A stretch of 64,000 nucleotides of DNA from Allium sativum (Eukaryota; Streptophyta; Magnoliopsida; Asparagales; Amaryllidaceae). Of this stretch, positions 11,745-25,150 are shown in pieces (the stretch's first letter is position 1; each line of letters starts with the position of its first letter). Both the position numbers and the translations under genes were made by a program. The stretch is from the NCBI GenBank assembly GCA_030737875.1, contig CM060910.1:615487303-615551302 (forward strand), written 5' to 3'. The notes under the pieces are model-generated. The model did no database searches. It was not told the DNA's origin and worked only from the letters and a program-made list of their open reading frames with translations.

Positions 11745-13197
11745 CCCTCCACGTTCAACTCGCCACCACGGTCACCTTCGACCACCAGAGAACCTCCGGC
11801 CAGTACCAATCGAAAGACCTGCTCCTCCTCTCCATTTCCCCCATGGTTTGAGCTCCTGCAATCGACCATAGTCCCTCAATTTCGCTAAAGAACGAAACTA
11901 TCCAGTTTTGTTTTTTAGACGATTCCGACCACCTAACTCGACGAAACCTCCCCAATTTTCTCCAGTAGCTAGATAACATCCCGATCTATCACTTTCCCTT
12001 GGGAACCCCCCTCGAATTCTTCACGTATTGAGAGAATTAAATGATTTTATTGTGGAGGAGTTTTATGCAAAATGTGGCTGCTGGAAAAATGTTTGGCTGA
12101 AAATTTCTGATATTTGGGGTTTATATAATCGTGAATATTAATATTTTAATTCGACGTGACAAGCGATGTTGACTAACGATTTTTTTTCGTACCTATCACT
12201 ATTTTTATTGCTGTTTATTGGCTCCTGTGCTCACATACAAACCCCGTTCGATACGCGAATGGACGGCATTGTATATCTTGACGATACAGTCCTAACGAAA
12301 CTTGTTTCGTCGAATTCCGAGTCTGTTTGCTCGAATGGCGCTCGTTCACGTTTAAATGATCGTTTTTATTTGTATTTTATTTTGCCACACTCACAAATTA
12401 ACCCCGATTGACGTGCCACTTGAAATCTAGTAATAATTTACTGTTGCGGTCTCAATAAAATTTGTTTCATCGAAAACTGAGGTCGTTTGAATAAAGTCCC
12501 TTTTATAACTACCCAATTCAAATAAAATAAACCAATTTTAAAATACCTAATATAATATTATTAAAATATTATAATTGGCCATACACGACCAGAATATCGT
12601 ATACTACTCAAATAAAATAGCTCGGGTTGAGTTTGAAGCCAAATCAATATTATAAAAAATTAAAAACCCTTTATTTAGTTTAAATAACGATATAATATAT
12701 AAAGGAAATTCCACAGCGACCTTTTCAAAATTTGATTTGGACATAAAACGAAATCTACAATACAAAAACTCGATTTTTCTCTTTCATTAGAAAAATATTA
12801 TCCACTAGATCCAGACGTTTCTTGTTTTGAGAAAATCCGACTCATATTGGGTCCTATACGAATGTTTAAAGTTCAAAACGCCAAATTATGAACTGCCGCG
12901 CCGCTGCAGCTCGTTTTATAATTAAATTATAAATTAAACGTTATAACGTTGTTTTATAAACGAAATCGCCACGATAATCTCAATACGAATGATATTGAAC
13001 CATTTTAAATTGCCCGTTCACGTTATACTTCAAATTCGACATTTTCCCAAATATGCCGAAAATAAATTATTATTATAATCTTCAAAATAAATAAATATTC
13101 AAATTAAAATCATTGAATTCCATTATTTAAACTCAAACCAATATTTTAAATAAATAAAATAAATTAAATAATTATCAGAAAAATACGGGTCGTTACA
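11745..13197 (-). mobile_element. Truncated gypsy-type LTR, minus strand
   Basis: Read on the minus strand it begins TGTAACGACCCG at 13197. It passes two copies of the U3 module with TTTCGTCGAATTCCGAG (12305 and a variant near 12465), reaches a TATA-like TTATATAAAC near 12120-12129, and enters a GC-richer leader that is cut at 11745 by the copia 3' LTR. The remaining R/U5 is absent on the far side of the copia element, so a rearrangement is implied. Short ORFs on either strand are not credible. Confidence 0.7.
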
Positions 13198-13338
13198 TAT
13201 ATATCATCGATTTTTGTTTAAAACGAATTTTATAAAACGTTTTATATTCGTTTTAAAAACGATTCCAACTTCCATTTCAATTTTAAATCAAAACTGAATA
13301 TTCCATTACATGACAATTTTATACAATGCATATATATG

Positions 13339-13570
13339 TTAAAAATTATATTTTTAACGAACAAATAATTATTCCATTACATGACCATTTCATATACGTT
13401 AAAAATTATATTTTTAATGAACAAATAATTATTCCATTACATGACCATTTCATATATTCCACATATACATTAAAAATTATATTTTTAACGAACAAATAAT
13501 TATTCCATTACATGACCATTTCATATATTCCATATATGAGTTAAAAATAATATTTTTAGCGAATAAATAT
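13339..13570. repeat. 60-71 bp tandem repeat with palindromic core
   Basis: Four units start near 13339, 13398, 13470 and 13541, each built around TTAAAAATTATATTTTTAA, an almost perfect palindrome, followed by an ATGACCATTTCATATA segment. The AAAAAT/ATTTTT core recurs in arrays of other LTRs here. Confidence 0.85.
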
Positions 13571-13609
13571 TTATTTCGTTATATGACCATTTTATCTAGT
13601 GCATATATA

Positions 13610-13800
13610 TTTTTCCCATCATAAATATATATTATACAACCCATGTATATTTTATACAACGCATATATATATTATACAATGCATATATATTTTATACAAC
13701 GCATATATATTTTATACCACGCATATATATATATATATTATACGACACATATATATTTTATACAATGCATATATATTTATACAACGCATATATATGTTAA
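13610..13800. repeat. About 20-bp tandem repeat, 8 or more units
   Basis: Repeats of GCATATATATTTTATACAAC with small changes. They produce open frames in more than one phase; those peptides are simple-repeat artefacts. Confidence 0.9.
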
Positions 13801-14907
13801 ACATCACAATCAAAAATCACCAAATCATCCATATAAATAAATACTCAACTGCCCAATGCCATTTACGGTGCCACCAGTGGCCATCCGCAGAGTATGAAAT
13901 GCGAGTGTCGCTAATATCCATACAACGCTTCCAATTCAAATTATTGGTGTGGATTCGTGTGTTGAACTCCAAAAATAACTGCATACAAAAGATAAATAAT
14001 ATATACTGGCAACTTCTATATATTTACAGTCGCTCATATCCATACAGTCACTAATTTCACCAATACGACTTTGAACTCCAAATCAAACCCAACGACTATT
14101 GCCCCCAACTAATTATCCTCATTCCGAACACAATTGGACATGCTTAATAAGACAATTCAATCATTTCGATCAGTTTTTCTTTAAACTAAAATATAAATCA
14201 ATATATCGAATTTTAAACACACATTTTAATTTACCAAGGCCACATACTGACTCCAAAAATTATAGAAAAATAAATCTAGCTATGTTTTGACGATATGGTC
14301 CTAAAAAAATTATTTTTGTTAAATTTGGAGGCCGTTTGAAAAATGACCTTTTTCTGGTCGATTAAATTTAAATTGAATTGACAAAACGCGTTTAAATTCA
14401 CTGTGCTCACATATTAATTCCAAAAATTATGAAATTTGAAACATAAAAATAATTTGATATTCCAGATCCAACAAAAGTGGTTTCATCGAAAACGGAGGTC
14501 GTTTGCAAAATGGTTATTTTAAGGGCTATATATAATTAAAATATATATAAATTCCATAGCGACTATTTTAAATTTTAAACTGGACATAACTTTCAATTTA
14601 TATTATGAAATCAGAATTTTTCACATCCGTTAGAAAGATATAATTAAATAGATTCTAAGTTTCTTGTTTTATTGAAATCCGATTTAGTTTTGAATTATAT
14701 ACATTCAATTGAAATTTAAAATCGAATTTTCAAGCTACCACACCATTTCAAACTCCTTTTATAATTAAATTAAATATATATCTTCTAACTTCGATTTAAA
14801 TAATTTTTTATTCATTATTATTTAAAATAAACCATTTTAAATATTCAAAATCCATTAAATAGCTAAAATAAAAATTTTAAATTGGTCTAGAAATTCAGGT
14901 TGTTACA

Positions 14908-15410
14908 CTTTTATAACGGTCCTCCGATCTTCCCCATTAACATGCATCTATAAATACCCGTTGTATAAATAAAAAAGGATATTTTTGGCTTACTTTACTT
15001 TGGCATGTACTACTGGAAGTCTTACCGATCTATGAACATGTAATCATATAATTCAACAATAAAGTGAACAAACCTTCCAAGAGAAAGTAGGCACGACACC
15101 ACCAAACTACTATAAATCTTTGTGTCTCTTTCTATTGCTTATTTTCTTATTTTTCTTTTATTTTATTCTAGCTATTTGCTAAACTTGTTGGATGTTGTGA
15201 TAAATTTTAGTGTTAACAACCATGTTTTCGTTTTAAAACAACTAAACTTCCTTCCTTCGCTTCGGTTCGAAACAATTGTTTCAAATTGTTTTTACTTTGT
15301 TTCAAAGTTGTTTGCTTCGAAATGTTTTAATAAAGTGGTTTCACATGAATCCCTTTGCTTTGAATCTTCTTTGGTTTTGATTCAAAGTAGGTGCTTCGAA
15401 CTACTTTCAA
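14908..15410. other. Unassigned 0.5 kb between LTR fragments
   Basis: Contains a TATA-like CTATAAATACCC near 14949-14960, a pyrimidine-rich stretch (15120-15170) and several copies of TTCAAAG/CTTTGAA and CTTCGAA words. It could be a remnant of a copia-type LTR or leader, but I see no ends, PBS or ORF. The last five bases, TTCAA (15406-15410), may be the target duplication of the LTR that follows. Confidence 0.4.
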
Positions 15411-16048
15411 TGTAACGACCCGGATTTGTGTCAATCAATTTTAAAACATTTTATATGGTTTTAAAATATTTAATTGATAATAAAAATAAAATTATATATT
15501 GAGTTATCGATTAAATAATCAAAATACGATTTACTTCGAATATATTGAATAATCGTAATATGAAAACAAATCTAGTTTAATTCAAAGTTAAAGCTGAATT
15601 GAAAACCGTTTAGATGATCAATATATATATTCTATTTGAATATAGACGAGGATAATAATAATTTATTATCGAAAAATTTATTTGCTTGAATTTAAATTAT
15701 ATTATATTGATTTAAAATGGTTATTTTATATATACATTTAAATTTAATTTCAGAATATATTCTGTTAAGCTCAAAAACATCGTTATTAAATTGGAACGAC
15801 GGTCAGTACGCTAAAATAGCGGTTCACGATTTTTAATTGTGAACCCCGAGATATTTGATTGTGGATAGGATCGAAATCAAATCAGTATCTGTTTAAAAAG
15901 AATAAATATCTCTTTATGTCGAATCAAATTAAATAGAAATCAAATCGCATTTAAATCAAGTCAAATCGAATTAATTAAATATGTACTTAAGCCTATAACC
16001 TACATGTACTTCGGCAGACTACTTCCCTAATCACTAAGTCTCTTCCTC

Positions 16049-16055
16049 TATAAAT
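16049..16055 (+). promoter_or_regulatory. TATA box of old LTR
   Basis: TATAAAT in a CTCTATAAATCGCGC context, about 640 bp into the LTR and followed by a pyrimidine-rich leader. Position and context fit the U3/R boundary. Confidence 0.65.
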
Positions 16056-17272
16056 CGCGCATACAACCTGTTTCTCCCATTTCCATTGTTTTGAAATTAA
16101 ATTCACTTTCCCCTCTTTTCAAAAAAAGGATTCCGTTCCCTTTTCCATTTCATTTTTCAACAAACAAATTGAAACTTCCGCGAAGTAAAAATGGCCATGG
16201 TTATTTATTTCTGTTCTACCAAAAATCAAATCGCGAGGGGGGTAAAACGCTGAGAGCAGGGTCGACGATTATGAGATGAACCCATTCAAGGACTCACAGG
16301 TTCTGGGCATCGCAAGCGTAGGGGTTTCGATTTTCAAAATGGTTCGATGGGGCACAGAGTTCATCCAAGTTTGAAGGACGATCTGAGGCACTCGCAAGTC
16401 AATAATCTGTTCTAGTATCCTTTTTTTGGTTCGACGAGATTTGTCAAGCTTGCGAGTTAAGGTTTAAAAGTCGTGATGTTCGGATGGCGTTCGAAGGGCG
16501 TGGATTAGGGTTCCTCATCTCGAGATGTCTGAGGCAAACGTAGATCTGATTTAGGAGAGTTCGATCTACTTTTTGATGGTATCAGGAAGCATGGTGTGAC
16601 TGGAAGTGAAGGGCGTGAAGGGGAGACTGTGTTGATTTTCTGATTTGTTGAATGAGGTATTGTTGTGGGTTCGAACAATGAAAAAAAAGGAGAAGATAGA
16701 ATTTAAAGCGGGTAGTTGACTGTGTGGAGTTCGGTGAAATGCCGAAAGGAAGACTGCAGTTTTAGGGGCTATTTGAAAATGTATGGAGCTGTCGGTGATT
16801 CGCTTTGTGGAGTGGGTGAGTAGATTGTAGAAGAGATTACGGTAATTAATTTATGATATAATAAAGTTAATGATGTCTTAATACATTGTAAGTCAATGCA
16901 TATAATTTATTTCATACAATAGCAGCAATTTGGAGAAGTGTTGACGGGAAATGTTGTGATGGTTGTTGAACGAGCTGGGCTAGAGTTCGATATTGGGATA
17001 TGAGTGAATGGGTCTAATGGTTTGGAGTTGAAGTGAGGTAAACGTTGTAGTTAATTTTAAATAATATAGAAGAATGTTTTTACTTTTGTGTTAAGTTTAT
17101 TTAAATAAATAACCCTTTAATAGTCAAATAAAAATGAATAATCGTAGGGGTAAATTTATTCGGGTTGACTCAAGCAGGTCCATAGTCATGGAATGCACAT
17201 TCCAGGATTTTGTTAAGGATTTTTCGAAGCCATATTTAATTTAAATTGGGATACTCGATGAATTTAAATCCT

Positions 17273-17293
17273 GGTGAGTAAATCTCACTCACC
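17273..17293 (+). other. Splice-donor-like site inside a hairpin
   Basis: GGTGAGT (17273-17279) and ACTCACC (17287-17293) are perfect 7-bp inverted arms with a 7-nt loop. GGTGAGT is the plant 5' splice consensus. It lies about 1.2 kb downstream of the TATA box. An equivalent donor hairpin exists in element B. Splicing is inferred. Confidence 0.5.
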
Positions 17294-18046
17294 TTTTATT
17301 TAGAATTATTTTTATTCGTTAAAAATAATTGTTTATTGCTTGTTTGAATGCTTTCTGGTTGTTTTAAATATATTAGTTATTTAGGGTGACTATTATATAT
17401 TTATTGGTTTGGTGGTTGGATTCCCGCAGTTTCATTAGCGGATGCCTGCGGTACCATTAGCGGATGATTACCCTATACGCCTTACGCTATGATAGTGGAT
17501 GACCTTCTATACCGCGATATCCTGCCACGAAGCAGGATGGGTATTATTTATGTTGACTAACGTCTGTGGATGCAGGAAAAACAGGTTGGAGGGATCCAAC
17601 TGGATTCCTCAAAAATATAATATCTGTTTGTTTATTTGTTTACATGTATACTGTCATATATGATGTGTTAGAAACCCTGAAATAAATAATTGGTTGTTTG
17701 GTGATTAAATATCACTGGGCCTAAGTGTTAATTTATAAAAATATCATGAAAAGGATATTTGAGATTTAAAAGGGAAAATCTATTTTTAAAATAGAATTTG
17801 AAATTTGAGTAGAATAAAAATATTAACTTGTTTTAAAGGAAATAAAATAAGTAGTTCCTTTATAAATAAAGTTTATAAATAGTTCTTTTATAAACGAAGT
17901 TTATAAATGAAGTGAAAAGAATTATCATTGGATAAGTCAGAAATAAAAATACGAGTGTGAAATTGAAAAGGGAAATCTATTTTCCAAAAGTAGAAATATC
18001 GATTTCAAAAGAAATTGAAATCAAGACTTGTTTAAGAATGAATAAA

Positions 18047-18181
18047 GGAATTGAAATAGAATTTGAATTCAAAGGAATTGAAATAGAATTTGAATTCAAA
18101 GGGATTGAAATAGAATTTGAATTCAAAGGAATTGAAATAGAATTTGAATTCAAAGGGATTGAAGTAGAATTTGAATTCAAA
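18047..18181. repeat. 27-bp tandem repeat, 5 units
   Basis: Units start at 18047, 18074, 18101, 18128 and 18155 (GGAATTGAAATAGAATTTGA plus 7 bases), then decay. The multiple-of-three length keeps frames open on both strands (a GIEIEFEFK repeat on +), which is not evidence of coding. Confidence 0.95.
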
Positions 18182-21100
18182 GGAATTCAAATGGATTTGA
18201 ATAAAGAACGTTCAAATGAAATTTAAAATATAGGAATTCAAATAGAAGTGAAATGGAGTTTAAATACAGAATTCAAATAGAGTTGAATTGGAATTTGAGT
18301 ACAGGATTCAAGTAGGAATTTAAAAATAGAATTTACAAATAGAAATTGAATATAGAAATTTAAACGAAATGTGAGTATAGAATTTGAATAAGAGAAATTC
18401 AAATAGAATGTGAATAAGAGATTTGAAGTAGAATTTGTATATAGAAATTCAAATGGAGTTTGAATATAGAATTCAAATAGAATTCAAATGGAATTTGAAT
18501 ATAGAGAATCGAAGTATAAATAAATAAATATATTACCGAGTAAGGAGAAATTGACAATTATAGATAATCGAAAATATTATGTTGAATTGAAAATTTTGAT
18601 TTGATATATATTAAAAATATATCAGAATGGAGTTGAATTTATTATAGACGAAGTTCAGACGTTTATATATATAAATATAATTAAAACGAACTCGCCGCAG
18701 CGTTGCAGTTCGTAAATTGGCGATTCGAACTTCAATTGAGTATACAGAACTCAATTGAAGTCGGAATTCTTTGAAACAAGAATCGTCGGGACTGGTTGAA
18801 TAATAGTTTTCTAATGAAAAAGAAAAATCTGGATTTCGTCATATAGATTTTGAGTTATGTCAAAATCAAGTTTTCAGAAAAACAGTGCCATAATCATTTT
18901 AAAAAACGATAACGGTTTATTTAAATAAGTAAAAGGATTTTAAAGAAATAAAATCTGAATTTGCCATTAGAAAAACCCAGACTGGAGATATAAAATAAAT
19001 ATAAACTCCAGTGAAGTAAGTGAAATGATTTTTGAATAAAAATCAGATTTTTAATTATTAAAAGGTACATGTTTAAATTCATATATGAGATTTTATGCGC
19101 CGTATCGGCAAGCCACTTGGCCTTTTCTTTTTCTTTTGGATTGGTGAGGGCCATGGGAGGCTATTTGAAATATCCCGATGCTCCCGGTACAAGGGAGGTT
19201 AGTTAGAATATTTTTAAGATAATTTGATAGTTGGAAATCAACGTATAGATATATATAGAATTTGATAAGGAAATGAAATAAAAAAATAGAATATTGTAAA
19301 CAAAAAGGGAAATCTATAAATTAGAAACAGAAAGCGAACCATATACATGTTTTAAAAATGAATAATTTGGTTTTATAGTGTGTTTATTCGAGGTAAGTGG
19401 TTTTGCCGTTTTGAAGTTGAGGATGTTTTCAGTCAAGGTCTGAGAGGTAATTTTACCCCAACTTGATTGATTTCATTTTTAATTGATAAATAGTAGGATC
19501 CAGTCTCGAAGAGAAGTGTTTGAAAAAGAGTTAGTTGAATAAAATATTTTGGGTTGTTGTAACGATGTTTTATACAACATTCGTTTTAACCCAAGTGGTG
19601 GAATTTTGGAAGTATAAGAGTAAATATTTCCTGAGTATAATTAAAATAGTCGGAAAAGAGATAAGTTATTGAAATTGTTTTCAATTGCAAATAGAATATA
19701 TTTTCTAAATACAGAAAATAAAGGAAGGCGAGATATGGAAATGTTTTCCCAACAAGTGTAAAAGGCCAAGATGATAATTGAAAATATTTAGTTAACAAAT
19801 ATTGATAAGGAAATGGAATGGTGATTAAATCAATGAATATTAATTAACAGGCCCAGTGATTGATTGATGTTATGGATGAATGGATGTTTGTTTATTTTTC
19901 TTCGATAGTTAAAGAACCGACTATCGAAGTGTTTGCCAATATCGTTGTCAATATGGAGAGTGAAACAACCTAGAATTTTGGGGCCAATTTAAATTTTTTA
20001 TTTTAGAAATTTTAATGGAATTTTAATATTTAAAATAATTTATTTTAAATAATAATGACTAAAAATTTATTTTAAAATGATTAAAATTTATTTAATTACA
20101 AAAGGAGATTTAAAACAGCGTTGCAATTTGAAAATTTAAACTTGAACTTTGACTGAATGTACAGGATTCATTTTAAATCAGAATTGAACGAAACCAGAAA
20201 TATTTAAATCTGCTTAGTCATATCTTTCTAACAAATCTGAAAAACTGAAATTTCACTTTATAATTTGAAAGTTATGTCCAGTTTAAAATTTAGAAAAGTC
20301 ACTGTAGAATTTATATATATATATATTAATATAATATATAGCCCTTAAAAATAGCCATTTTGCAAAAGACCTCAGTTTTCGACGAAACCACTTTTGTTGG
20401 AACAGGAATGTCAAATTAGTACTAGGTTTAAATTTTCATAATTTTTCGAATTAATATGTGAGCGTGGCAAAGGAAAATGTGTTTTGACAATTTCAGTCAA
20501 ATTTAATCGACTAGAAAATAGCCATTTTTCAGACGGTCTCAGAATTCGACGAAATTAGTCTTGTTAGGACCGTATCGACAAAACATAATGTGACGATCCC
20601 AAAACCCCGTGACACGGTGTTAAGGGTAATCATTGGAATATAACACATTAATCATCATTAGCAGATCACAGATAATAGCATAAACAGAGAATAGAATAGT
20701 TTACACACATATGACAGCGGAATCATATAGATATCATCACATCAGAGAAGCACAGTACAGGATACAACTTAGTGCATAATGATACATAGTCAGTCACCAT
20801 CGCCTGAGGCGGAATCATACATAAAGAGTACACAAAATAAATATCAGTCTACATCGCCAATGGCGGAATCATAATATAAATACAATAATGGCGGAGAAAA
20901 TCCAAGTCAGCACGGTGTAGTCAAGCCTCGCCATGAGCCAAAAGTGCGTCAGAAACCTGTAACTAGGCTGCCCGTGTGAAAATGAGGGCACCCGAGTTTG
21001 CAAGGTGAAACAAACTACGAGTCAGTCATGGGACTGGTATGAGAAATCTACTTAACTTATTAACAACAATAATAAGGCAAATCAAAGGACCACGCCACTT

Positions 21101-21185
21101 TCGCGGAACGGGTTTACTCCAATGAGTGCTAGTGCATGAAATAAAGTAAATGATTAAATCATCGCAATGCTTTTTATAAAATGAA

Positions 21186-21257
21186 GCCATTATAAGACTT
21201 AGGTCCCATCACACAATGAAATGCAAGCCGGAGGATAGAGTTTTACCTTATAATGGC
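21186..21257 (-). other. Conserved stem-loop in S1 (GCCATTATAAG / CTTATAATGGC)
   Basis: Arms at 21186-21196 and 21247-21257 with exactly 50 nt between. Relative to the copy at 3287 the third arm position changes T to C with the matching A to G change on the other arm, so pairing is kept. Confidence 0.7.
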
Positions 21258-22567
21258 CAAAAATGCTTCATACGTATAAAACAAAAGTGTTTGATATTAT
21301 TACTAGTGCATATATGTTTCAAAAGCAAATTCAATCATAAATATCAATCCTAGACGGCATGGGTACCATATATCTTGTCGCTATACTAGTAATACAATCA
21401 CATTCGCATATTTTGGATTGGAAATTGGATTCCTTCATGAGTCGAGGCAAGGGGCAAGCTCCTCTCCGATTCGAGACACTCTAGCAAATGTCCCAGGACC
21501 CCACTATGATCCTTGGATCTTCAGGGCCGGTCCTCTCTTACTTTTGAGGATTGGCAATTCATGAACACACGTTTCCCGGTCCTTACAGACCTATATCGAG
21601 GCGCCTCGCATTCCAACAACCACACAGGTGAAAAGTATATATAATGTCAGGGCTGGTAGGTCACTGACACCACCTTAGCTAGAAAGAAACGTCGTGCTCT
21701 CCCTGCAGTCACTCTCTCGTTTTTGACTCATACCGAGGTGTGAGGCTCATGAATTCACGTTATACACAAAGCAACGTCACACAGACCATGCTTTGATCAT
21801 CAACCACAAGACTTTGCTTTGCAACAGAAGCCCTGATCATATGCCACTTAGGCGTGCCACACAGGCAATCCACTCCATGCGACTGATTTCCATCAATACA
21901 TAACCTCTGAGCTCGTACGTCTCAGAGAAGGGCGTTAAGCAAGAGAATAAATTCTCCGCCGCCAAACAGATATATATTTAACAGAGATCAATCAACACAG
22001 AACAAAATCCAATGTTAGACACACAGTCCATTTACAAGTCCGTTCTGGGTCTGAACGAAACCGGAGGCACCAATTCCTCGCATATCCGTACAATCAACAG
22101 TATGTTTGGACGGCTACTACTTCAATTCCTTCATGGTAGCTACTCCAATCACGAGCATCAGTAGCGCCCATCCATCCAATGTGAAGATCGTCGGTCTTCA
22201 ACCGTCTTCGACTCTTCGACTTCTCAACGTCGATCGATTATTTGAAATGAGATAAACTCGGCCTTTTCAAATAATCCACGTATATTTAGATTTTCAAATC
22301 AATTTGTCACATGGTTGGTCTATTCAACATTCACTTTTCAGTTCTTTAGTTATAATTTTCATGTTAAATACATTCAACCATCACATATCAAGCAAACACA
22401 ACAAAATGGGATTATTTTCACTCTATATCGTCTATAGTATTTTATAACGATATATCTCCATTTTTATTTAATTTAAAACGACCAAATTTAATTAAACGAC
22501 GTTTCAGGTCGTATTGATGCACTGGCGCTGTTTTCACTAATTTTGTTTTACACATATCTGAAAATCT

Positions 22568-22631
22568 AACCGTTGGATCTTCACAAATTTTATATCATTA
22601 GGAAGGTCATTTCAAAACGAATCCAACGGTT
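22568..22631. other. AACCGTTGGAT inverted repeat
   Basis: AACCGTTGGAT at 22568-22578 and ATCCAACGGTT at 22621-22631 form perfect 11-bp arms 42 nt apart. A slightly mismatched second copy lies at 22811-22874. Related arms occur near 1203-1266 and 61662-61735 in other LTRs, in the same setting beside a GC-rich block. Confidence 0.75.
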
Positions 22632-24371
22632 TCAGTTTTGGGAAAAACCGACGGTCGGATCTTCCTCACTAGCCATTTGAAATTACGATTTCAATTTACG
22701 AACTGCAGCGTCGTTATTCGATTTAATTTAATTATATTTATATATATATACAAATATAATCGTTCTGGCGCTGTTTTTCTTCAGATTTGAATTAAACATT
22801 CCAGACAATCCAACCGTCGGATCTTCACAAAGTTGGTGCCGTTGGAAAGATATTTCCAAGGCGAACCCAACGGTTGCGGTTTCGGGAAAATCCAATGGTC
22901 GGATTTCCCGCACTAGTCGTTTGAAATCACGGTTTCAAAACACGAACTACACGGCCACGTTTCATTTTAATTTTATTTATATTTATATATTTATATAAAT
23001 ATAGTTCATTCAAAAATTCCTATATCGTTTTCACTTCAATTATTTCACTAACGCCTTTAAATTTTGGAAAATTTCACCATTACCTCCTTTGTACGGGAGG
23101 GGCTGGGAAAATTCCCAAATAGCCACACGAGCGTCTCATGTCAAAAAGAAAAAGAAAAAGCCAAGCGGCTAGCCAACAGGCTCATAAAATCATCACCCAA
23201 ACAAAATAGTAAATGTGTACCTATTTGTCGGGCACAAAATTTTATTCCTCTTATCTAGCCCCTTTGCTATAACCTGTTCAATAAATATGCATGTACGTAT
23301 ATACAGTTTTTATCACTTATCATTTTCCATTCAACTTCATATTTGATTTATTTGGTTTAAAAACACCATTCATTCTAATGTTGCATGCATAGGCTAAAAT
23401 CACATCATTAGCTAATTAATGTATATTTCAACTCATGCACATTTATTTGAACAAGTGGCTATTTTTAACACTTCACATTTCAAGGATGATAATTTTGGCG
23501 AACTAAAATAGATTTCAACACATGACTATTTTATTTAGTTCCTATGCATGTTAAAAATAATATTTCATTCACAAATATTTATTTCAACGTCCACATATCT
23601 TTAGCATATCACATATATGATAAAAATGATATTTTTATCATTTAAAATATTTATTCGACAAATGGATGTTTTCAACACTTCATAGTTTCAATAAAAATGT
23701 AATCTTTATTGTTCGGTCTTTTTATTCAACACATGAACTTTTCCACTACACACACTTCTCAACACGTGAGCATTTCCACACATGGATATTTTATTTATGT
23801 GGTTCATATTAGAAAGATGGAATTTTTATTGTTAAAACTATTTATATATAAGGCGAATATTTTTCATACTTCATATATATTATAAAAATGTGATTTTTAT
23901 TGTTTAAACACTTCATTCATTCACAATTGAATTTAGTTTTCACACATCACTTTTCAACACATGAACATTTCCACACATGGATATAGTTACAACATATGAC
24001 TTTAATTTCAACGCATGAAAATAATTTCAACATATGAAAATTATTCTAACACATAAAGATTAATCAAAATTTCTGCAGCATAACGGCAGGGTAGTTTAAA
24101 CCGGCACCGTCCCTAGTACGGCTCCTCGCTCTACCTTAAAACCTCGCGGTTTTTGACAATGGGGATTCATGCATCTAATTCGCACGCAGGCGGCATGTTT
24201 ATTTTTATTTCCACAAATATTTCCAATTCATTTCAATCACCAATGGGTATTTTTCAACCACAACCAAACAATATCAACCACAAACAATTATTCAACTATT
24301 CGTATTTTTCATCCAATATTCCACACCAATTCACAACAATAAATATCGTCCATGGTTTGTGGACGAGGGGA

Positions 24372-24372
<1 letters not shown>

Positions 24373-24435
<63 letters not shown>
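24373..24435. repeat. (TA)n microsatellite
   Basis: About 31 perfect TA units in S1. It lies next to the CCATGG...GTGGACGAG block that also borders TA runs at 63417-63441 in the right-hand LTR. Confidence 0.95.
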
Positions 24436-24438
<3 letters not shown>

Positions 24439-24785
24439 ATATAATTGCTATATTTCACTTGCATTTCAACACATATATCAATTATTCTATGCATGTATAA
24501 TTCATACTTCACTCATATAGCTTACACCACGCATGTACATGAGGTATACAACACGTGTGTAATTTATATTTCGCTAATATAATTCATACACGACATTTAC
24601 CATTCAAATTTATTTAATTTAGATTTCTCACATTGGTTTTCAGAGTGTTAAAAATCGTAGATGACTCAGAAAAATCCGCGGCTTCTTCTATGTGGTAGAG
24701 AGCTTCCTTGCGGTCCCGATGTTTCCTGTTTCATCGAATTTCATCAACACACCAAAAAGATATGATTTTTCAAAGTGCAAACATA

Positions 24786-25150
24786 AAAAAGAACTCACCT
24801 TTCACGATGGTTCAAAACTAGGTTTGTAGTTTTCGCGAGAACCGGGGCACGAGGGATGATCGGCGAGTTGGATGTGGAAGAGGGAGGAGAGGGCTACCTA
24901 TCGGTGGTGGTTTAGTGGCGTTTGGTGGTCGGGATCGTCGGCGGTGGCGCTGGGTAGGTCGGGACTTTGGAGCCTCGATTCAGGCGGAGGAGGCGTCGAG
25001 GGTGGTCGAGCTGGGGTCGGATTTGAAGGGGAGGCGAAGGCGCGTCGAGCGGCGGTGGTGGCGGAGGCTGGAAGCGGCTGTAGCGGCGGCTATCTGGCCT
25101 GGAAGGGGGGGGGGGGACGACGGTGATCGTCGAGAGCAAGGTTTTTTTTA
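24786..25150 (-). other. GC-rich leader of S1 with splice-donor-like end
   Basis: The only strongly GC-rich part of S1, including a G11 run near 25097-25112 (C run on the minus strand). On the minus strand it lies downstream of U3 and ends with AAAGGTGAGT at 24802-24793. Open frames on both strands are proline/arginine- or glycine-rich and mirror the base composition, so I do not call a gene. Confidence 0.5.

Larger units (their letters stand above)
13198..14907 (-). mobile_element. Truncated gypsy-type LTR, minus strand (S1-like)
   Basis: Minus-strand start TGTAACAACCTG at 14907. Two U3 modules near 14282-14345 and 14465-14525 correspond to 25440-25500 and 25618-25680 in S1, and the block with ACAATTGGACATGCTTAATA resembles S1 near 25280. 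The end at 13198 abuts the start of the neighbouring LTR fragment. No coding sequence. Confidence 0.65.
15411..19960 (+). mobile_element. Old gypsy-type LTR, left part (host of element A)
   Basis: Starts TGTAACGACCCGG at 15411. It has a TATA box at 16049, a leader, a splice-donor-like hairpin at 17273-17293, a 27-bp minisatellite at 18047 and a GC-rich CGCCGCAGCG block near 18690. It is interrupted at 19960 by element A and resumes at 52242, where recognisable R/U5 sequence (the TTCGTTCAACCCCAGAACG block) continues. It is therefore the oldest layer of this stack in + orientation. No coding sequence; the ORF at 17957-18226 is only the minisatellite translated. Confidence 0.75.

Noticed and set aside
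13599..14054. 151 aa frame
   Set aside because: Driven by the 20-bp ATATAT-rich array; no family resemblance.
17957..18226. 89 aa frame with GIEIEFEFK repeats
   Set aside because: Direct translation of the 27-bp minisatellite; also open on the opposite strand.
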